Positions 6,132-6,967 of a DNA stretch of 6,967 bases are shown one piece after another; position 1 is the first letter of the stretch; each line of letters opens with the position of its first letter. The notes beneath the pieces were generated by a model that was given only the letters and a program-made list of their open reading frames with translations, ran no database searches and was not told where the DNA came from. Position numbers and translations under genes: made by a program. The stretch spans positions 1 to 6,967 of the forward strand of contig JAJPEO010000097.1 in NCBI GenBank assembly GCA_021166815.1. The letters are read 5' to 3'. The DNA is from Nocardioides sp. Its GTDB lineage: Bacteria > Actinomycetota > Actinomycetes > Propionibacteriales > Nocardioidaceae.

Positions 6132-6179
6132 CGGTGAATGAGCCACATTCCGTACGCCGACAATGTGGCTCACTCACCG
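6132..6179. repeat. Palindromic repeat element, copy 2 (48 bases, near-perfect)
   Basis: Left arm CGGTGAATGAGCCACATT (6132-6149) and right arm AATGTGGCTCACTCACCG (6162-6179) pair at 17 of 18 positions; one more G-C pair (6131 with 6180) extends the stem to 18 of 19. The 12-base loop contains CGTACG at 6151-6156. It starts exactly 83 bases after copy 1 and ends 57 bases before the hemB start. The C-G pair 6064-6081 of copy 1 is an A-T pair (6147-6164) here, a compensatory change. Confidence 0.88.
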
Positions 6180-6224
6180 CTCCAGCAGGCGCCAGCCGGG
6201 AGCGACGCCGACCACCCACCACCC

Positions 6225-6230
6225 GAGGAG
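6225..6230 (+). promoter_or_regulatory. Ribosome binding site of hemB
   Basis: GAGGAG lies six bases before GTG at 6237 and fixes the hemB start. No in-frame alternative with comparable spacing is seen. Confidence 0.8.
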
Positions 6231-6236
6231 CAGGCC

Positions 6237-6967
6237 GTGAGCGAGAACCAGCCCCACGTCACCGGACCGCTGATCCGCCCGCGGCGGCTGCGCCGCACCC
6301 CGGCGCTGCGCCGGATGGTGGCCGAGACCTCGTTGGAGCCGCGCCAGATGGTGCTGCCGTTGTTCGTGCGCGAGGGCCTCACCGAGCCGCGTCCGATCTC
6401 GTCCATGCCCGGCGTCGTCCAGCACACCCGCGACAGCCTCAAGCAGGCGGCGGCCGAGGCCGCGTCGTTGGGGCTGGGCGGGGTGATGCTCTTCGGCGTG
6501 CCGGAGAGCAAGGACGCCGTCGGCTCGGGCGCGGTCGACCCGGGCGGCGTGCTCAACATCGCGATCACCGACGTCGTCGCCGAGGTGGGCGACCAGCTCA
6601 CGGTGATGAGCGACCTGTGCCTCGACGAGTTCACCGACCACGGCCACTGCGGGCTGCTGACCCCCGACGGCCAGGTCGACAACGACAAGACCCTCGTCGC
6701 CTACGCCGAGATGGCGCTCGCGCAGGCCGAGGCGGGCGTCGACATGGTCGGCCCGAGCGGCATGATGGACGGCCAGGTCGGGGCGGTGCGCGAGGCGCTC
6801 GACGCCGCGGAGTTCGCCGACGTCTCGATCCTGGCCTACTCCGCGAAGTACGCCTCCGCGTTCTTCGGGCCGTTCCGTGAGGCGGTCGACTCCTCCCTCG
6901 AGGGCGATCGCCGCACCTACCAGCAGGACCCCGCCAACGGCGTCGAGGGCGTGCGCGAGGCGCTGCT
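6237..6967 (+). CDS. hemB: Delta-aminolevulinic acid dehydratase (porphobilinogen synthase) HemB, 3' end outside window
   Basis: Condenses two 5-aminolevulinate molecules into porphobilinogen, the substrate of HemC. 243 codons of an expected 320-330 are present; the frame is still open at the right edge. Seen: the N-terminal arm [44 protein letters not shown], the metal-site loop [14 protein letters not shown] (Cys128, Asp130, Cys138), [11 protein letters not shown], and [19 protein letters not shown], where Lys204 is the first of the two Schiff-base lysines. The second lysine should lie beyond the edge. The metal loop is neither the full three-cysteine zinc form nor the Ala-Asp-Asp magnesium form. 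The gene is separated from hemD by 243 bases with palindromic repeats, so it is transcribed either by read-through or from an unseen promoter. GTG at 6237 has a good ribosome binding site. Confidence 0.97.
   Translation, partial: MSENQPHVTGPLIRPRRLRRTPALRRMVAETSLEPRQMVLPLFVREGLTEPRPISSMPGVVQHTRDSLKQAAAEAASLGLGGVMLFGVPESKDAVGSGAVDPGGVLNIAITDVVAEVGDQLTVMSDLCLDEFTDHGHCGLLTPDGQVDNDKTLVAYAEMALAQAEAGVDMVGPSGMMDGQVGAVREALDAAEFADVSILAYSAKYASAFFGPFREAVDSSLEGDRRTYQQDPANGVEGVREAL

Larger units (their letters stand above)
5994..6236. other. 243-base non-coding gap between hemD and hemB
   Basis: No supportable gene lies here; open frames on both strands are shadows running in from hemD and hemB. It holds a 10-base direct repeat (6010-6034), two 48-base palindromic elements (6049-6096 and 6132-6179), a 35-base spacer with a further CCACC/GGTGG pairing (6097-6101 with 6126-6130), and the hemB ribosome binding site. 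I see no convincing promoter for hemB. Confidence 0.8.

Noticed and set aside
4344..6173. Long antisense open frame opposite hemD (609 codons)
   Set aside because: Same GC-driven shadow effect; it runs through both hemD and the palindromic gap and shows no recognisable motif.
6049..6179. CRISPR array
   Set aside because: Only two repeat units, each a palindrome with a variable loop inside it, with a 35-base GC-rich spacer; no further units and no cas genes.
6131..6180. Second Rex operator upstream of hemB
   Set aside because: The palindrome has arms ending CACATT/AATGTG with a 12-base loop; it lacks the TTGTGAA-N4-TTCACAA spacing.
6107..6880. Open frame overlapping hemB in another frame
   Set aside because: Its translation becomes Arg/Gly/Pro-rich once it enters the hemB region, and the hemB frame contains all expected motifs.

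Overview
The window is a high-GC stretch (G or C dominates third codon positions) whose gene order, rex-hemA-hemC-hemD-hemB with a small glutaredoxin-like gene upstream, is the classic actinobacterial haem-biosynthesis locus. The Rex and HemB sequences look like those of Actinobacteria, and a Nocardioides-type (Propionibacteriales) host is my best guess. That placement is inference from general resemblance; no search was run. All genes are on the + strand. Four of the seven genes whose starts lie inside the window begin with GTG.

Left part (1-1310): the C-terminal end of an AMP-forming acyl-CoA synthetase/ligase, a 79-residue CxxC glutaredoxin-like protein whose GTG start overlaps the ligase stop, and a 232-residue class I SAM-dependent methyltransferase. 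The three are tightly packed and probably form the end of one transcript. A GC-rich hairpin at 1324-1348 may terminate it.

Middle (1311-5993): a 144-base gap carries a plausible vegetative promoter with a Rex-operator-like palindrome lying in it. Downstream are rex, hemA, hemC and a fused hemD (uroporphyrinogen-III C-methyltransferase-like domain plus uroporphyrinogen-III synthase). rex/hemA and hemA/hemC overlap by four bases, and hemC and hemD are 14 bases apart, so the four genes look like one translationally coupled operon. The protein set turns glutamyl-tRNA into uroporphyrinogen III, apart from the GSA-aminomutase (hemL) step and the HemB step. Rex would tie this to the NADH/NAD+ ratio and repress its own operon.

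Right part (5994-6967): a 243-base non-coding gap contains two copies of a 48-base palindromic element (6049-6096 and 6132-6179) with the same arm sequence, the same 12-base loop length and one compensatory base-pair change. This is the least explained feature of the window. After it begins hemB, cut by the right edge after 243 codons. It has an actinobacterial-type Cys-x-Asp-x7-Cys metal motif in place of the three-cysteine zinc site.

No mobile element, RNA gene, CRISPR array or evident new multi-gene system is present. The observations most worth following are the palindromic repeat pair, the divergent methyltransferase half of HemD, the methyltransferase gene beside rex, and the asymmetric Rex operator.
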